Shown here: piece after piece, positions 20,655-32,430 of the stretch
Position numbering within the stretch: the stretch's first letter is position 1
Layout: the number at the start of each line of letters is the position of its first letter
DNA from: Pteria penguin
Lineage: Eukaryota; Mollusca; Bivalvia; Pterioida; Pteriidae
NCBI GenBank assembly: GCA_035048485.1
Contig: CM068583.1
Location: 68,994,306 to 69,058,305 of the forward strand
Reading direction: 5' to 3'
Length of the DNA: 64,000 nucleotides
Program-made: the position numbers and the translations under genes
Notes under the pieces: generated by a model
Database searches by the model: none
Seen by the model: the letters and a program-made list of their open reading frames with translations, nothing else
What the model was told of the DNA's origin: nothing

Positions 20655-21105
20655 GACGCGAAAACGTGTTACAGCGCGTGGAAAGGAAACATTTCACCAT
20701 CTTAGCATCCCGGCAGGTACTCTGTCAAAACTGATAGAAACGTTTTAAGGGACAATTACCCAAGAGCGTTTTCTTTGGCATAATGAGGCATTCGGAATAA
20801 CAGCGTTTTGAAACAGAATCATTTCGACCTTCAACACTTTGATCAAACCAAGTTAGAGATAACCTTGAACGGAGATGCGAAACACAACAGAGCATTCGAA
20901 CAGGAGATTGGAGCATCTGCCCAATATCTACGTTCATACATGTTCCTGTACCAATCCTTGGGAAAAAAGGATGCGGACATCACCTACGAAGAATACTAAA
21001 ACGGTTTCATGATATAAAGAATCGACTTTATCACGGATCAAAACGGTCACATGGGTCATAAATTTGAATTGATAAAGACGGGGATTATGCGCATCGTATA
21101 TTACT
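20655..21105 (+). pseudogene. Decayed fragment of a Polinton/Maverick-type virion gene (F54H12.2-like family)
   Basis: Plus-strand frames, broken by stops and at least one shift, carry NHFDLQHFDQTKLEITLNG, YLRSYMFLYQSLGKKDADIT and YEEY, then after two stop codons a FELIKTG block. These match the conserved order of motifs in a protein family annotated in invertebrates as F54H12.2-like, which travels with Polinton/Maverick DNA transposons and their viral relatives and is believed to be a structural protein. Only this internal piece is present; I see no integrase, polymerase B or terminal repeats nearby. The family call is from memory of motif order. Non-functional. Confidence 0.5.
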
Positions 21106-21164
21106 TCTAAATTACTATACATGTTTATGACTTCTCAACGTAAGAAATTTGTTGATTCTTGCCC

Positions 21165-21440
21165 TTTATGTCGAGGATTATTTATAGATTTTTAAATGTG
21201 TGTTCTTTGATTATACTGCTTTTGTGGCGAGTGGGAAGGAAGTAAATCAGTTAACAACACAAGTTGATTGACTACTGTGACATCAATTGAACGTTCTAAG
21301 TCTGTATCACAACTGCACTTTAATCGAAAGTTTTTGTGATGTTCTTTTGCGGTTTTTTCAAATTATCACATTTTAACAGTGAATTTCCCTAGTGACTTCT
21401 GTCATATGGCTGTCAGATGCACGTTTCTTGTCCTTTGAGT
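21165..21440 (-). mobile_element. Naiad leader/5'-ORF fragment
   Basis: Contains, in reverse, TTAGAACGTTCAATTGATG (cf. TTAGGACGGTCA at 1290), the CACTCGCCACAAAAGCAGTA block and TTTATAAATAATCCTC. It ends with GTCATATGGCTGTCAGATGC, matching 9520-9545 and 16733-16757. Confidence 0.55.
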
Positions 21441-21917
21441 AATGATTGTACTGGATATATACCAAAAACAGTTCACAATGGGCGGACTGGGGTAGAAGTC
21501 TCTCCTTCGCACCCTTACAACCTCCTACCTCCTTCCATTGCTTGTCTCACCCTAATTTTATCTTGTATACGCATCAGTATGATGGACTAAAAGCGTATAA
21601 GACAGCTGGAACGGGTTTGACTGTGCAACAGTGAAAAAATGAAGCAGAATTGTGTCAAAAACAAAAAAACTTCTGGCTCTGTCTCTACTGAAAAAAAAAA
21701 CTATACCCCAAGGTTGAGGGAAAACATAATCTGACCGATATGAAAAATCCAGCACCCTAGATTATCAAATGGACTCATAAACAAATATAATTCAACACTG
21801 TATATATACATAAATGTGAATACTGTGTAGAAAGTACCACAACCTCAAAGCATCAAGAAAAAACGGTGTACGAACACTTAAATCAAACCCTCGGCGGGAA
21901 ACTGTTTTACGAGCTCC

Positions 21918-22170
21918 ACAGAACCAGAGGAAGGTTCGACTCTTACTAACCAAGAAAGCACAAACAGAGAAAGGTTTGTCTCACAGTGGCATAGTAAATA
22001 CAACCAGAGAAAGGCTCGTCTCAGAGATGCGTAGTAAATACAACCAGAGAAAGGTTCGTTTCAAAGTAGTGTAGAAAACACAACCAGAGAAAAGGTCGTA
22101 TATAAGAGTAGTGTAGTAAACACAATCAGGGAAAGATTCGCCTCTGAAAAGCGTAGTAAACTAAGAGAGA
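21918..22170. repeat. 40-bp minisatellite, left part
   Basis: Unit about TACAACCAGAGAAAGGCTCG plus TCTCAGAGATGCGTAGTAAA, six to seven diverged copies. The same unit resumes at 24487. Confidence 0.8.
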
Positions 22171-22379
22171 AAATTTACTGAATCACCCGCAAGATAGAAT
22201 TCAGCACAGAAATATACAGTATATAATGTTATCATACGAAAATAAAAAACCCCAAAAAATAAAAACCAAGGAAAAAATAACCCCAAAAAACAAAAACAAA
22301 CAACCCCCCCCCCAAGCAAAAACAAGCAACAAAAAACTCTCACATATGGACATCCCAAAAATATTCGATTATAGTGCAG

Positions 22380-22515
22380 TTACGATAACGACTTAGGACG
22401 GTCAATTGATATGACAGTAGTCAATAAATTAGTGTGGTTAACCGGTTTACGGGCCCACTTTTCCACTCGCCGCAACAGCAGAATTATTAAAGGACACACT
22501 TTTAAAAATATAAAT
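22380..22515 (+). mobile_element. Naiad leader/5'-ORF fragment, plus orientation
   Basis: ACGACTTAGGACGGTCAATT and GTGTGGTTAACCGGTTTACG are nearly identical to the Naiad ORF start (minus strand about 1225-1310). The block ACTCGCCGCAACAGCAGAAT...AATATAAATATTCCTCC, shared with 16.5 and 21.2 kb, follows. Confidence 0.7.
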
Positions 22516-23249
22516 ATTCCTCCATATAAAGATCAAGGTCAACAAGTGTCTCAAGCTGAGTGGCCAGAAAAATATATAAACACGTATGGTAATGCATAAA
22601 AACGTTATGGTATATAAAGCGACATCAAATGAGGAAACAGTGCTCTGCCGGCCTGAGAGCAAGCTCAGACCCTTGATCTGTAGGAGTCTCGTGGTTCAAA
22701 ACCATGTCTCTTCTGAAGGTTTCAAATAGACTCATCATTTAGTCTCCACCGTCCTGTTAAAGTCTGTGTAAGGCTGCTAAGGGGGCCAATACATGACTTA
22801 TTGTCTTTTTGATGGTCTCCCGAGTTATATTGTCTATGACAAAGGCGTATAATTATTATGGAACCAAACGAGATAAAATTGTCGGAAACTTTGACCCTCC
22901 TAAGTTTGTATAAAGGATCATCGCAGAAATTGGGACAGGAAATTCCATTGGATACATATTGTAGAAACGTTCTGAATTCAATCTAAATTTTGCCAAATTT
23001 TTTTCTAAGTTTGTGAGTTAAAAGTTTCAAAGTAATTTGTAAATTTTGGTATGAAAGATGACATCAGTGCAGCCCCTGGCAAATCGAACAACCAAGATAT
23101 TTACAATAGGAAATGCAAAAAAGTAACGTTTATCGTAAATATTTGTATGAACTGTCAATTATTTTAATGTTCAAGTCTAAGAAAGATGTTTCTGTATCAC
23201 AAACATTAGTATAGCTTTGTTTAAAAGAATCTCGGGTGGGTATATATCT

Positions 23250-24486
23250 TTCAAACTCAGGGTTATCAATAACTAAGATGTATCAATGAATATATCAATC
23301 AGATCAAAACGTTTAGATATTTTAATAGAGTGCATTAAATCCCTTTCATAACAATACAGAAATAAATCTGCTATATGAGGTGCCCAGTTAGTACCCAGAG
23401 GAATCCCAGATATATGCTAATAAATCTTGCTATCAAATTTAACGTAACTTTGCACAATTCAGCGCGTCTAGTATTTAAATGAAGTATATTGTTTGTTCGA
23501 ACAAAATCCAGAGTTATTAGAAGTACAGAGATATGTTTTAGATTCTCTGTTAAAACACCAACGTGAGAGACAACTTACTTTTACTCAAATCATGTAGAAT
23601 AGAGGTATGTAAGGTAGGAAAGTCAAATGTAGAGATTTAAGTAGCTTGGAAATTACATAATAGGAGATTTTCTATAACTTGGAATTTTTATAGACCAAAA
23701 GTAACTGATGTTACTGTTATGTAAAGCCACATCACAGTATTTATTAAGATCTTTGATTACTGATAGAACAGACTTAATATGTTTAGACAGTACAGTGGTT
23801 GAACAGGGACTAGAATTAAATATAAAACGTGATTTATATGGATTTTATGTAACTTAGGGAGCCAATACATGGTTGAAGTTCATATTTATCAATGTTGATT
23901 TGAAAGTAGACATCGTCATGAGGAGGTGATGCAAGGTGTTGTCTTTCGACGTAGCGGTTTCAACAAGTTTCAGTAGAGTTTAATTCACTTTGAAGTACAT
24001 TAATATAATAAAGTTTTCAATCAAGTATAAAATTATTTCCTGCCTTATCAGCAGGCGCAAAGACATATTTAGTATGTAAATCAGCCATTTTCTTTTGCAT
24101 AGCTGACAGAATAATTGGTTGTTTGAATAAATTGGGATTTTCTGCAAGGTTGATAATACGAATGTCGATAAGTTTCAGAATCTCGTATTTTCAATCATTA
24201 AGAGCATGGGCATTTTCTTTTTTACCCCAACGTTTACAGTATGTTTGTAACGCTCATCCAAAACATCACAGCACTTATTTAAATCTACCCTAGACGGTAA
24301 CCTCTATTTTAGGTCCTTTTCGAAAAACTGAACGCAACCTTTTATTAGAAATACAATTTAGGTCACCAGTTATGACAAGACCTGCAGGTTTACATACATA
24401 TTTTAAATAATTATATGTACAGGAAGATGGGGTACAGTCTAGAACATTAGGTTTAGATGTAACTGCATTGCAATTTAAAATAAGAT
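23250..24486 (-). pseudogene. Decayed Naiad reverse transcriptase
   Basis: Read on the minus strand, with several stops and shifts: GLVITGDLNCISNKRLRSVF (24310-24380, linker after the CxC motif), VFAPADKAGNNFIL (about 24020-24065), MYWLPKLHK (about 23850-23875) and GIPLGTNWAPHIADLFLYCY (about 23345-23405). This is the Naiad order: linker, RT fingers, RT palm. The YIDD part is missing. It lies inside the 40-bp minisatellite together with the fragment at 22380-22515. Confidence 0.75.
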
Positions 24487-25105
24487 AAATACAACCAGAG
24501 AAAGGTTCGTTTCAAAGTGGCGTAGAAAACACAACCAGGGAAAGGCTAATATCAGAGTAGTGTAGTAAATAGAATTAGAAAAAGGTTCGTCTCAAGAGTA
24601 GCGTAGAAAACACAACTAGAGAAAGGTTCGACTAAGAGTAGCGTAGCTAATACAACCACAGAAAGTCTCGACTCAGAGTAGCGTAGGAAACACAGCCAGA
24701 GATAGATTCGTCTTAGAGTACCATAGTAAATATAACCGGAGAAAGGTTCCTCTCAATACAACCAGGGAAAGGCTCGTCTCAGAGAAGCGACAGGATAAAG
24801 TTTCGTCTCGGCGTAACACAGAAAACAACCAGATTAAGGTTCGTCTCGGAGTAGTGTAGAAAACAAAGCTAGAGAAAGGTTCGTCTCGGCGTAACACAGA
24901 AAACACAACCAGATTAAGGCTCGTCTCGGAGTAGTGTAGAAAACAAAACTAGAGAAAGGTTCGTCTCGGAGTAGTGTAGAAAACACAACCAGAGAAAGGC
25001 TCGTCTCGGAGTATCGTAGTAAATACAACAAGAGAAAGGCTCCTCTCCAAGATGCGTAGTAAATACAACAAGGGGAAGGCCCATCTCGAAGTTCTGTTGA
25101 CTGAC
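24487..25105. repeat. 40-bp minisatellite, right part
   Basis: About 15 copies of the unit seen at 21918-22170 (ACAACCAGAGAAAGGTTCGT plus CTCGGAGTAGTGTAGAAAAC). Variants with CGTAACACAG alternate near 24800-24900. Confidence 0.85.
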
Positions 25106-26074
25106 TAGGGAACCGAGTTACTCAAACAGCAGTAATCTAAGCCTTTGTAGAATATGGCATCATACTTTATATCTTTTGCATTCCTCGGTTTTGAAATATG
25201 ACATTAACCTCCCATGGATCACTAAAGCTTTTCAGGACGTGGTAAGAGGCACATATTTACAGAGAATAGAGAGATGTTATGTAGGGACCATTAACTCTCC
25301 TTATTTTGAAAATATTAAATTTAAAAATGAATTCATGTAAGAAGAAAGTGATTTTCTTTTATTTCAGTTGAAGGACACAATATTACTTTAACAAAGGTAT
25401 AAAAACAACATAAACTAAAGTATTGCACAACACAATCTGAGATAAACATGAATAAGAAAGAATGTATAATTCAACATCTGCCATTCAAATATACCTCAAC
25501 AAGAGCAACACTCAAGCTGAAAAATACACCAATTGTTTAATATTAACATAGCAATTTTCAACACTTGGTAAAAATAACATTTATTTAAAAAGGCATTAAC
25601 ACTTTAAAAAGAGGTCAATTGCGACAAAAGTTTAACTTCTTCTGTAAGACCTAATCTTTATCAGAGGGCAATAACACTAAACATTTAACAATAAAAAAAT
25701 CAAACTTCTGATGAAGAACCCACAGACAGATCTAGAAATTTTTAAAAGAGGGGGTTGTATTTCAGTATTTCAACAAGTTTATCATGTGACCTCATCATTC
25801 TCTCAGCATCGGTACTATGTGTACCAAGTCTGACATACCTAGCCCAAACTCAATGGGAAAGTCAAATTCATGGACAGACAGACACTCTACAACTTGTGTA
25901 TGAAAATGTGTTTATTCATGCGTACATATACAGGACCTTGAACATCTGTAATGGTTAAATAATGACCATGATGCTTTGGGCATGTAACATCTGGTATGAT
26001 TTAGAATTCAGATTATAGCTTTTGCAAAAAAATGTAAAAACACACATGTAAAGAATGCTTGAAGAAAGAAAAGA
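25106..26074. other. Stretch without a supported gene; possible minus-strand transcript end
   Basis: AT-rich. TTTTATTTCAG at 25356-25366 reads AATAAAA on the minus strand and could be the poly-A signal of a minus-strand transcript. No exon is recognised. Confidence 0.3.
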
Positions 26075-26305
26075 AATTTTAATAATGCATGTAGAAAACC
26101 TAAAACATGTTAAGAATGCATCTAGAATACCTCAGACATATTAAGAATACATGTAGAAAACAAGACATGTTAAGAATACAATTTGTAGAAAACCTCAGAC
26201 ATGTAAAGAATACATGTAGAAAACCTCAGACATGTAAAGAATACATGTAGAAAACCTCAGATATGTAAAGAATACATATAGAACACAGACATGTTAAGAA
26301 TACAA
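26075..26305. repeat. 31-bp tandem repeat, about seven copies
   Basis: Unit TGTAAAGAATACATGTAGAA plus AACCTCAGACA, with TGTTAAG variants and shortened copies. Confidence 0.85.
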
Positions 26306-26774
26306 TGGTAAGTCATTCTCATGTTAGAGATCATTTATAATTTCATAAAAACAAATCATTGGATAGTTTTATATTTTATCTATATCTTTTACCTATCATA
26401 AAACATATCATAATTCAAGTAGGCCTTTACATGCTTGTTTTTAATTCCTTTGCAATAAGAGTTACCTCCCTTTGTATATCATACAAAAAATGAAGCGATG
26501 AAAAATAGGCTTGAAATAATGCATTGAAATGGCATACTATACTTTTCTGAGTTGTATAGTATGAAATTATTATCCCAATCAGAAAAATGTAAATTCTGAC
26601 AAATTAAGGAATATTTAAGAAAAATAAAAACCAGACATGATTTTGATACATAATGTATGTAATGTAAAGATGATGGATGAATCCAAACCATAAGTCTAAA
26701 AATCATGAAACCAGAGGACATACAAAATCAGTGAAAATGAAAAACAAGTGGAAAATAACAAAATATATCTACTT

Positions 26775-27400
26775 GAAGAGCATATGTGAACCCCTGTGAT
26801 GGAGTGAGATCAGGTGCCCGGGGAGAGTGAGCATCTCCTGCTTGCTAGCAACAGCCATCACATATACCCAGTAGAAAGAGTCAAATCGAGTAAATTCCAT
26901 ATGTATTTATATATGGAGAAGTCAAAGTAGGTAACCTTCTAGTATAGAAGGTGTCAAATCTGTGTAAAATGATCGGAATCGGTCTCAGTCTAGAATATCA
27001 TTTAAAAGTCTGGATAATGAGATACCATATGGAGTAATCAGAGTCTTGTAACGACCCTAGAACTTCCTCAGTGACGTTGCTACTCTAGCACATATATAAC
27101 CCAGGTTGAGCAGCTTAACTGAAAATCGCCTAGCCCTCAGAACAAAGTCATTGTAATTTGAACATGCTCTGGAATAACGTATTAACTGAGATATGAATAT
27201 GCCGTATGCGGGCGATGATGGAATGTTGCTACTTATGAAAGGAAAGTTTGTGATAGCAAAATTGAAATCGTCATGTTTGTCATAGAGTGAGGTGTTCAAT
27301 TGATCTTAATGTCGAAAGACAACATAATATCTAAATACAAAGTAGAATTACTACTTTCTGTGGTTTCTTTGACCTCCAGTTCACTTGGATAGATGATGCT
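26775..27400 (-). pseudogene. Naiad RT C-terminal remnant and 3' UTR
   Basis: The minus strand encodes NTSLYDKHDDFNFAITNFPF, SSNIPSSPAYGIFISQLIRY and SRACSNYNDF, homologous to 9960-10200. It breaks at TCLRKF/SLRKF followed by TAG where Tyr is expected (about 27057). The 3' UTR down to 26775 ends GGTTCACATATG. YIDD is lost. Confidence 0.75.
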
Positions 27401-27430
27401 AAGGTAATCCGCGAATACATCACTCTTGAC

Positions 27431-28264
27431 ATCGTCAAATGGTTACTTTTCATACGAATACAAAACAAGGGTTGTCAAAAAACAACAGAGCTATCTGAGC
27501 AAGTGAACATTGGTAAATGTAGTTAATGATCAGCCTAAAGTTTTGCAAAATAGGTACAACAATAATGATAATGTCACAAAATCAACAGTGGTTGTCAGAT
27601 AAAAATAAGGAACTGTGGTATAACACCATGATGTTTGTACAATAATATATAATATGATAGATAATAAATATATATAACATTGTTTGCACTGCAAGACTAT
27701 GCACATTGTAAACCATTCATTTTTGCAAGCATTTTATTTCTAAAAGATTCACTAAGATGACGTTCTTTAAAAAACAAAATGCCTCTAATATTTCAAGTTT
27801 TTACCATTTTCATATGAAATATTAATAATAAATATTAAAGCTCTACCTCTTATGGCTTGAAAGCTGTCTTCAAGATTGAAGGTTTTTTGAAAATATATTT
27901 AATATTAAATCGTTATTTTTGACTTTTCATAACTTATGACCAAGGTCAAAGTTTTTGAAAAGAAAGACAAAGCTATTAGTTATTAAAAAGAAAGCCCTAT
28001 CTTTTACTGCTTATTAATTATTATGACCAAGGTTAAAAGTCTACACAGATGCCAAGACTGAAACTGCATGATGGCTGTCTGGACATTCTGTCCCAGTGTG
28101 CTTAAAACTAACCATAGAATGAATGATTTTTCATCATTCGCGTGTTTATCTATGTGTTTACACAATCTCTTGTTCATTTGAACTCTGGTCATGCAGTTTA
28201 ATTTCTGAATACTTTTAATAATTTTCTAATTATCCCCACTCTTTTTTGCTACCATAAAAATAGG
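27431..28264. other. Stretch without a supported gene
   Basis: AT-rich; short AAGGTCAAAG motifs near 27940-28040. Nothing else seen. Confidence 0.35.
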
Positions 28265-28745
28265 CCATTAAGTAAATCAATTTATAGGCTTCGATCACAT
28301 GAAGCACATCATATGTCCCCATCATAGAAGCACTTTATAGGCCCTATTACAATAAGCACTTCACAGCCCCTCATCACATGAAGCATGTTACATGCCCCCA
28401 TTACATGAAGTACTTTATAGGCCTCAATCACATGAAACACCTTATAAGCCCTATTGCATGAAGCACTTACTAAGCCCCCATCACCTAAAGTATGTTATTA
28501 GGCCCCCATTAAATGAAGCATATTATATGCTCCCAACACATGAAACATAAACATCATATAAAGCATTTTATAGGCCCCCATGACATGAATAACTTTATTG
28601 GCCCCCATCACCTAAAATAAGTAACAGGCCCCATTACACAAAGCAGTTTATAGGCCCTCATTACATGATGCTTGTTATAGGTCTCATTCACGTAGAGCAT
28701 TTTACAAGCCCCTGTCACATGAAGCACTTTAAAGCTCCATTACAT
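28265..28745. repeat. Degenerate tandem repeat, about 30-bp unit
   Basis: About 15 diverged copies of a unit like GAAGCACTTTATAGGCCCCC plus ATCACAT; strong drift between copies suggests an old array. Confidence 0.75.
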
Positions 28746-28984
28746 AGAGATCTGACATTGTACTAAGATATGCTTTAAACAGTACATAAGAAAATTGCCA
28801 GATGGCCAAACATCAGTAAATACCGAAAGTTTTTACCATCATTTTGTTAATGATTTTCCTTACCCAGGATATTAAAAAATATTATGATAGATTAAGGAAT
28901 ATTATTAGCAAAAGTATTTTGAACAAACATGGATTTTCTCAAATGTAGTACTAGTGAGGCATCCTCATAAAGTAAGGCATGACT

Positions 28985-29340
28985 AAACAAGAGCAACGTC
29001 AACTTAGCATTATATGCCCGTCATATATTACTTCAAATGCAACAGATATCTTGATGTGCATATCTTTAAAAAATTAATTTAATCAAATGTATTGTCATCT
29101 TGACCTTGGAGGTATAACTTTGGGTCAAGGTCGTAATACATTCTTGAGTCATGGACAACAATTCTAATAAATATTAAATCCATGAAGGCACTACAAAGTT
29201 ATGGCCCAGACATAATTTTACTCAACATATTCACTGTGACCTTGACCTTGGAGGTATGACTTTGGGTCAAGATCATGACACATCCTTGAGTCATGGGCAC
29301 CAATTCTTTGAAATGCTTTACCATAATCTATAATAATTTA
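28985..29340. repeat. Dispersed repeat, start like the 38.5-kb element, with AAGGTCA-type tail
   Basis: AACAAGAGCAACGTCAACTTAGC...TATGCCCGTCATATA resembles the left end of the element at 38484. It is followed by two copies of TGACCTTGACCTTGGAGGTA...GGGTCAAG (about 29098-29300). Confidence 0.5.
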
Positions 29341-31259
29341 TATCTACACTAGACAAGGACAGATTTGACAATGAACAAAGTGATCTGTATGTGCTGCACA
29401 ATTTTGCTGGCGACATATCAAAATAAGGACTTGCATAACTCATACTGAATCATACTGAATTTGCTATTTTTTTTCCCAAAGTAACCTTAACCTTTGAACT
29501 GACCTTGAAAGTCAATATGCTTCTTTCTCACAACATAAGAAATAAGTTTTCAGAGTATGAAAGTAATAGTCTGAACAGTTTTGTCCATGTCTTGTTTTAA
29601 AGCACAATTTACTAAATGTTTGTCAATGAACTGGACTGATACCCCCATTTACAAATTTAGAATATGATAGGTATGTGTTGTACTTGTTAAAATATGCTAA
29701 ATAATTCATGATTCATAATGTGTGTGTGAAATATGAAACCCATGTCTAATACATTGTTAGGAAGATCTGTTTTCTGAAAGTGCTAAAAGATTGTACACAA
29801 TTTTTCTATTTAATGTTCATACCTACATACCGACAAAAACATACACTTCTGCGTGACTCCCATCACAAGATATATACTATAATCCATAAACAGCTAGATG
29901 GATTTCTTCAGTTGTTAATCTCTGTAACGTGTAATGTCAGAAGTTGTGTAAATGCTACTTTTCCCTGGGCTTTAATTATTACGTTAATGTTCGAATTGTG
30001 ATGTCACAGTAAAATGACATTAAATGTTTTACAACAAGTTGAACTGTAAGCCTTTATTTTACTTGGGTTTTCACATAAAATGGGACAAATGGGTATTTTT
30101 TGATATCTCTCAGAGAAATACTGAAGCAGAAGGAGTGGTAATTTTTATGAATTTTATAATATTTCAATCAGGATTTTATGAAAATGCAAAATCCCCTAGC
30201 ATTCTAACAGCACTTTAATGAAATTCAAAATTCAAAGTCACTAGGTCGAATGACTTGTTTTAAAAATGTAGAAGTTGTTATGGTGAATGTGTGTGAAACA
30301 TGAAAGCCTTATCTCTTATACAATAAGAGAAATTTGCTTTCAGAACTTCTTAACCAAATCTTTAATGTGAGATCAAAACTCAAGGTCACTATGTCAAACG
30401 CCTAAGTAGCAAAATGTAGTACAATCAGCTCTTGTTACACCGGCACTTGATATACCAGCATATTCTGATACCAGTGGAAATTTTTCGGTATCAAACATAC
30501 ATGCTCTGATTTCCGTTCTTCCGACACTGATTGGCAACAAATGAGTCTTTTCACACCTTCTTAAATTCCATATACCGGCAGATTACCTTAACTGCAGATA
30601 ACAAATAACCATCATGGTTGACAGCGCCGAATCATATATGTGAAGCATATATATGCCAGTTATTTGCTTTGTTGATATACATATACATGTACTTATACTT
30701 ATGGTATAATAAAGAACTACATTTAAAAGATAATAAGGCAATAATTATCCAATTATTCTAATATGCTTATACAACATACATGATCTCTTCATAAATATGT
30801 ACATTCATTTATTATGGCTTCGTGTATAAAATACAAAAATACATAGTGGATTTCGGTAACAATATATTAAATGAGTATCCAAATTATGTTTTGGTTAAGT
30901 GAAATACAGTGATTTATTCATCATTTCAAATCGAGTCATACAAGTTACCCGATCTTAAAATTTTCCTACAAGTCAGAAACATATAACCACCTAATAGAAG
31001 TCAGAAACATAATAACCACCTAATAGACGCACTCAACTTTGTATTTCAGAAAAATGCTAATGCTAATGCTTTATATTTATCGTTATTAAAGATGATTATG
31101 ACTAATATAAAATATAGATATGCAATGTTAGTCTTCATCTTACAAATGTAACAGCGGCAAATTGTAACAACAGCACTTTGAATATATACTGTAATAGCAA
31201 GATTCCGAAAAACAGACATGGCCATTGTAATGAGAGTTAACACTACCTTTAAATGTGTG
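29341..31259. other. Stretch without a supported gene
   Basis: AT-rich, with AAGGTCA-type dispersed motifs. A TIR-like CAGCTCTTGTTACACCGGCAC at about 30428 resembles the ends of pogo/Tigger-type DNA transposons, but I find no matching far end. A 30-bp duplication (AGTCAGAAACATA...ACCACCTAATAGA) lies at 30970-31027. Confidence 0.3.
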
Positions 31260-32190
31260 GGTGAAATGTGAAAGCCTTATTGTTTATACTGTAAAAGAAA
31301 TCTGTATAGAGAACTTAACCATGTTTTTATCACAAGGCCATAGTTCAAGGTCATGTTCGCTAGGTCAAATGTTTTCATATGAAATTGTGGTATTGGTTAT
31401 GATGAATGTTGTGTGAAGTATGAAAGCCATATCCCTTATACTGTAAGAGATATATACTCACAGAACCTCTTAAACAAGTTATTTTTACAAGGCCAAAGTT
31501 CAAGGTCAAGGTTACCAGGTCAAATGTTTTGGTATCAAAATGTAGAACTTGTTATGGTGAAAGTGTGTGAAGTATGAAAACCCTATTCCTTGTATTGCAA
31601 GAGAAATCTGCTTAGAGAACTTCTTAACCTGAAAGACAGAGTTATTCCTATATCCTAAGCTTCATTTGTTGAGGGTATAATTATAGGAACATATGTTGAC
31701 CCCCCCCCACACACACACACACACACACCTACTCCTTTTATGTCAAAAATCTCAAAAGCACAAAAATTCTTACTTCAATTTCAATTTAAGGAGTTGTCTA
31801 AAAAATGAATGTTTTATAATTTGTGAAATATTTTTCTCAAAAATTTTCATTTTTTTTCCCTCAAAAATGACCTTGACCTTTTGACATTGAAAGTCAAATC
31901 ACCTTTTCCTCCTGTGATGAAAAACAAGTGTACAAATTTTAAAAGTTCTACTATAAACAGTATGGTCTGTATCTTGTTTACAAGATACTTACCCAAAAAT
32001 TCACTATTATTGTCTCCCAAAATGACCTTGACTTTTGACCTTGATATTGAAAATTATTAGGTTGCGACCTCCTGTCAGAAGAAATAAGTGTACAAAGTTT
32101 GAAAGTCCTAGGCCAAACAGTATGGTCTATATCTTGTTTACGAGGTGCAGACAGACCCAGACAAACCGATCCACAATGCCATACCATACA
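31260..32190. repeat. Degenerate AAGGTCA-type dispersed repeat units
   Basis: Repeated phrases TGTGTGAAGTATGAAAGCC, TTAACC(A)...ACAAGGCC and GTTCAAGGTCA recur three times (about 31255-31640). TTGACCTTG...AAGTCAAAT with CAAAATGACCTTGAC follows, plus a short AC microsatellite at 31710-31728. Confidence 0.5.
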
Positions 32191-32430
32191 GTGGTTTTTT
32201 TTTTTATTTTTTCAAAGGAACCTGTACCTTCTCATTTAGGAATTTGTTGTCCATTTGCATAATGATCAATGTTTAGGGAGAATTTAGAGAAATTTTGGGA
32301 AAAATCAATGAAATTTCCTTTTAGAAGGGTCCTTATAATGGACCTGATTTGAATGCCATAATACCTCCTAAGTAAAAATAGGAAATATACAGCCATCATG
32401 AGATAGGTATATCAACCTAATACACATACT

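Noticed and set aside
22640..22705. tRNA-like segment with GGTTCAAAACC
   Set aside because: Does not fold into a clear tRNA by eye and matches no SINE seen in the window.
30425..30610. Tigger/pogo-type DNA transposon
   Set aside because: Only one TIR-like sequence; no matching inverted end or transposase frame.
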